Assembly: GCA_021814475.1 (NCBI GenBank) | Contig: JAKAIE010000031.1 | Span: 1-35,690, forward strand | DNA length: 35,690 nucleotides | Direction: 5' to 3' | DNA from: Nitrospirota bacterium | GTDB taxonomy: Bacteria > Nitrospirota > Thermodesulfovibrionia > Thermodesulfovibrionales > UBA6898 | Shown: piece after piece, positions 33,450 through 35,690 of the stretch | Position numbering within the stretch: position 1 is the stretch's first letter | Layout: every line of letters begins with the position of its first letter | Translations under genes and position numbers: made by a program | Notes under the pieces: model-generated | Databases searched by the model: none | The model's input: only the letters and a program-made list of their open reading frames with translations | What the model was told of the DNA's origin: nothing

Positions 33450-34355
33450 ATGGATATTAAATTGAAATTGTTCTGCGCAGTGGCCGAGACGCGGAGCTTT
33501 TCACAGACCTCCCGGATCGTTCATCTCAGCCAGCCGGCCGTCAGCCTGCAGATTCAGGCGCTCGAGGAATTCTTCGAAACAAAGCTCTTCGACAGGTCGG
33601 GCGGAGAGATTACGCTCACCCCAGCCGGGGAACTCCTGTATCATCAGGCGAAACATATCCTCGACCACTACAACGATATCGAAAAAGAGATGCGAAAAAT
33701 AAGCGGGGCGATCAAGGGCGGCTTTACCTTAGGGGCCAGCACCTCTGTAGGCAACCACGTCCTCCCCAAGGTGATCATCGCCTTCAAGAAGCAGCATCCC
33801 AAGGTAAAGATCAGCATGATGGTCGGGAACACGAAGCGGATTGAAGAACTCCTGAAGGCGGGGTTCATCGATTTCGGGCTCGTTGCCGGTGAGTGCATGG
33901 GCGGGAAACTGAAGAGGGAGACGATCATGTCGGACGATCTGACTCTCATCGTCTCACGGGATCATCCGTGGGCAAAAAAGAAGGTGGTCTCGATTCTCGA
34001 CCTGTCAAAGGAACCGTTCATCTTACGGGAGGAGGGATCGGGCACCAGACAGACGGTTGAAGAGTATTTTGCCAGGCACGGTATGAGCATCCATGACATG
34101 CATATCGCCCTGACCCTGGGGAGCACGGCCTCGATCAAGGAGGCGGTCGATGCCGGGGTCGGGGTTTCGATCGTCTCGAAATGGGCGGTACAGAGGGAGC
34201 TTGCGGACGGAAGATTGAAACAGCTTGCCTTCAGGGAAGGGAATATCCAGAGAGACCTCTCCCTGATCCTCCCTGCGAGGAGACATCTTTCCCATGCGAT
34301 GGATGAGTTTATTATCTTTGTGCGAAAGTATCCCTACGACACTTTTGTCAAATAG
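33450..34355 (+). CDS. LysR-family transcriptional regulator
   Basis: 301 residues from ATG 33450; GTG 33435 is in frame but the N-terminus MDIKLKLFCAVAETRSFSQT matches homologs. Winged helix-turn-helix (SRIVHLSQPAVSLQIQALEE, LFDRSGGEITLTPAGELLY), then the effector-binding domain (GGFTLGASTSVGNHVLPKVI, GFIDFGLVAGE, DLTLIVSRDHPW, LREEGSGTRQTVEEYF). Of the CysL/CysB-like class that often controls sulfur metabolism genes; sorAB is next door but convergent. No RBS; the -10 candidate ends 5 bases before the ATG, so a leaderless message is likely. Confidence 0.93.
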   Translation: MDIKLKLFCAVAETRSFSQTSRIVHLSQPAVSLQIQALEEFFETKLFDRSGGEITLTPAGELLYHQAKHILDHYNDIEKEMRKISGAIKGGFTLGASTSVGNHVLPKVIIAFKKQHPKVKISMMVGNTKRIEELLKAGFIDFGLVAGECMGGKLKRETIMSDDLTLIVSRDHPWAKKKVVSILDLSKEPFILREEGSGTRQTVEEYFARHGMSIHDMHIALTLGSTASIKEAVDAGVGVSIVSKWAVQRELADGRLKQLAFREGNIQRDLSLILPARRHLSHAMDEFIIFVRKYPYDTFVK

Positions 34356-34362
34356 ATCCCGA

Positions 34363-34393
34363 GGGAGAGGCACAAGACCTCTCCCTTTTTTTT
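34363..34393 (+). terminator. intrinsic terminator of lysR
   Basis: A perfect 8-bp stem GGGAGAGG (34363-34370) with CCTCTCCC (34378-34385), 7-base loop and an eight-T run (34386-34393), 7 bases after the lysR stop. It also separates lysR from the convergent sorB. Confidence 0.85.
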
Positions 34394-34411
34394 GCACCAG
34401 GTTCTCACTTA

Positions 34412-34732
34412 TTACTTCCCGTTCCCGTACGCCGTTGAAAGATAGTCGACGATCACCTTCGCATCTTCTTCCTGAATCGGCGCGCCGAAGGCCTTTATCA
34501 TCTTGTTCACGGTCCCGGTCCACTGGGCACGACTGAACTTCGGCTGCATGGTAATGTAATCGGGACTGTGGCAGAGGCTGCAGAACTTCTCGGCCTTGTC
34601 TTTTCCGGGTGCGTCGGCAAGATTGGTCTTCACCACCGGCAGGTCTATGGATTTGACACTGTCGGCAGAACCTGAGAATGCCAGACCTGAGGTCGCCGCC
34701 AAAACTGCAGCAATCAGTAATATCCGTTTCAT
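34412..34732 (-). CDS. sorB: sulfite dehydrogenase cytochrome c subunit (SorB-like)
   Basis: 106 residues with a Sec signal peptide (about 1-21). One haem-c site FCSLCHSPDYI, then QPKFSRAQWTGTVNKMIKAF, GAPIQEEDAKVIVDYLSTAY, the pattern of monohaem SorB including a downstream Met-rich segment for the sixth ligand. In SorAB the cytochrome accepts electrons from the molybdenum subunit in the periplasm. It starts 10 bases after the sorA stop on the same strand. Confidence 0.88.
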   Translation of the reverse strand: MKRILLIAAVLAATSGLAFSGSADSVKSIDLPVVKTNLADAPGKDKAEKFCSLCHSPDYITMQPKFSRAQWTGTVNKMIKAFGAPIQEEDAKVIVDYLSTAYGNGK

Positions 34733-34742
34733 CTTCGCCCCC

Positions 34743-35690
34743 CTATCTGACCGTCACAGCGACCTTCTCGACATTGTTCAGCAGATAGCCGGAAGGGTTC
34801 CAGAGTTTTTCAAAAGGCTGCGATTCGCCGATCGCGTTCGTGGCCCTGCACATGATCGTATGGCTGCCGGGCCGGGTCGGCTTCCACGGATAAAACCACT
34901 GTTTCCAGGAATATTTTCCCTTATCCTCTCCCAGTCTCGCCTCTCCCCATGTCTTTCCGCCATCAACCGATACGATGACGTCCTTTACGCTGTGCATACC
35001 CGAGAAGGCGATACCCATGATCTCGACGGGTTTGTCCCTGACAAGCACTGTATCAGCGGACGGATCGATAACAAAGGACCTCGTCGTCATTTTGTTGATC
35101 GGCACCGTCTTCTTCGGCGTGGAACCCGGAGGGACGCATCCGCAGTCGTTGTCAGGGATCCGGTAGGCCGGGTTCATCCAGAATTCCTCAAAGGTCTTCG
35201 TCAGGACCGTGATATCGCTCAGCGACTTGACCCAGTAGGTTGCGTACCAGCCCGGCACGACCAGTCTAGCCGGGAATCCGTTCAGCATAGTGAGGGGCGC
35301 TCCGTTCATCTCATAAGCGATCATGATATCGTCTTCGAGCGCCTTGTCGACCGGCAGGCTCTTCACCAGGTCAGGCACCGTCGGAATCGGCCCGTAATCG
35401 AGACCGTTGAAGGTGATGTCCACAGACCCGGCCCTGATCCCGGCCTTCTGCATGACGTCCTTCAGCCGGACGCCTGTCCACGTGACATTGCCCATAGCCC
35501 CGTTGCCCCACTGACCGCCTGCGACCCTCGGCTCGAAGAAGCTCCGGCTGTTGCCCGAGCACTGGATCACCGCAGTGTAGCTGATCCTTTCGAACCCCTT
35601 CAGGTCATCCATCGACAACTGAAGCGCCCTGTCGACATTGCCCCCGATCTTCAGACGCCATTCCTTCAGGTCGACCCGCGTCGGAATATT
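34743..35690 (-). CDS. sorA: sulfite dehydrogenase molybdopterin subunit (SorA-like), 5' end beyond window
   Basis: A partial gene: the frame is open through the right edge (316 codons visible) and continues upstream as RVDLKEWRLKIGGNVDRALQ, so the start and signal peptide are not in view. Sulfite-oxidase fold: molybdenum-ligand Cys in AVIQCSGNSRSFFEPRV, then GGQWGNGAMGNVTWTGVRLK, AYEMNGAPLTMLNGFPARLV, VPGWYATYWVKSLSDI, and a C-terminal dimerisation domain (GMHSVKDVIVSVDGGKTWGE, ATNAIGESQPFEKLWNPSGY). With SorB it oxidises sulfite to sulfate, passing electrons to cytochrome c. SoxC-type sulfur dehydrogenase is an alternative, but the SorB neighbour favours SorA. Confidence 0.9.
   Translation of the reverse strand, partial: NIPTRVDLKEWRLKIGGNVDRALQLSMDDLKGFERISYTAVIQCSGNSRSFFEPRVAGGQWGNGAMGNVTWTGVRLKDVMQKAGIRAGSVDITFNGLDYGPIPTVPDLVKSLPVDKALEDDIMIAYEMNGAPLTMLNGFPARLVVPGWYATYWVKSLSDITVLTKTFEEFWMNPAYRIPDNDCGCVPPGSTPKKTVPINKMTTRSFVIDPSADTVLVRDKPVEIMGIAFSGMHSVKDVIVSVDGGKTWGEARLGEDKGKYSWKQWFYPWKPTRPGSHTIMCRATNAIGESQPFEKLWNPSGYLLNNVEKVAVTVR

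Noticed and set aside
1-35690. CRISPR arrays, tRNA and rRNA genes
   Set aside because: No regularly spaced direct repeats and no tRNA- or rRNA-like stretches were seen by eye; a covariance-model scan was not possible.

Overview
The window is a 35.7-kb piece of a moderately GC-rich bacterial chromosome. Gene content suggests an anaerobic or microaerophilic Gram-negative related to Nitrospirota (Thermodesulfovibrionia-like) or the former Deltaproteobacteria. The clues are c-type haem sensor proteins, an Rrf2/TusA/NifS/NifU cluster, a HprK/PEPCK-like kinase, class 1B PyrD with PyrK, and a SorAB-type sulfite dehydrogenase. The taxonomic placement is inference from gene content only. No rRNA, tRNA or CRISPR array was seen.

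Layout, left to right. 1-127: 3' end of an IS630-type transposase. 189-2110 (minus): DUF2844 and DUF3443 secreted proteins plus a small exported peptide; the DUF3443 protein carries pepsin-like active-site motifs. 2318-3581 (plus): a 32-codon small ORF and a membrane histidine kinase. 3772-6960 (minus): a three-gene HlyD/ABC efflux operon with a good promoter. 7214-12497 (minus): the most unusual block, seven envelope genes. These are a His/Asp/Pro-rich lipoprotein, four proteins carrying five LPP20/FlgP-like domains in total (one of them fused to FecR), a FlgT-like protein, and a CsgG/FlgO-like protein. Together they resemble the FlgO-FlgP-FlgT outer-membrane flagellar collar set, but no flagellar genes are present. 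12641-14392 (plus): PolX. 14456-16875 (minus): gpmA, a tRNA-dihydrouridine synthase and a DUF6498-like membrane protein.

16949-18430 (minus): a haem-c sensor kinase with Asp where the H-box His should be. 18503-20995 (plus): rluD-like, nitroreductase, rsmE. 21052-23953 (minus): an Fe-S/sulfur-transfer operon (rrf2, tusA-like, nifS-like, cheX-like, nifU). Its NifS has Gln at the PLP-lysine position, and a chemotaxis-phosphatase-like gene sits inside it. 24008-27432 (minus): DUF4019, greA, pyrK, pyrD and a SAM hydrolase, tightly packed. 27575-29248 (plus): proS with a clear terminator. 29477-31432 (plus): a chemoreceptor with a haem-c site and a C-terminal zinc-binding CZB domain. 31462-33243 (minus) and 33450-34355 (plus): a HprK/PEPCK-like kinase and a divergent LysR regulator with a T-N11-A box between them. 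34412-35690 (minus): sorB and the 3' part of sorA, which runs off the right edge.

Recurring themes are periplasmic haem-c redox sensing, sulfur handling (cysteine desulfurase, TusA-like carrier, sulfite oxidation), and several genes (rrf2, lysR, the HprK-like kinase, perhaps polX) whose best promoter lies so close to the start codon that the mRNA would be nearly leaderless. All functions are read from sequence motifs by eye; no database search was run.
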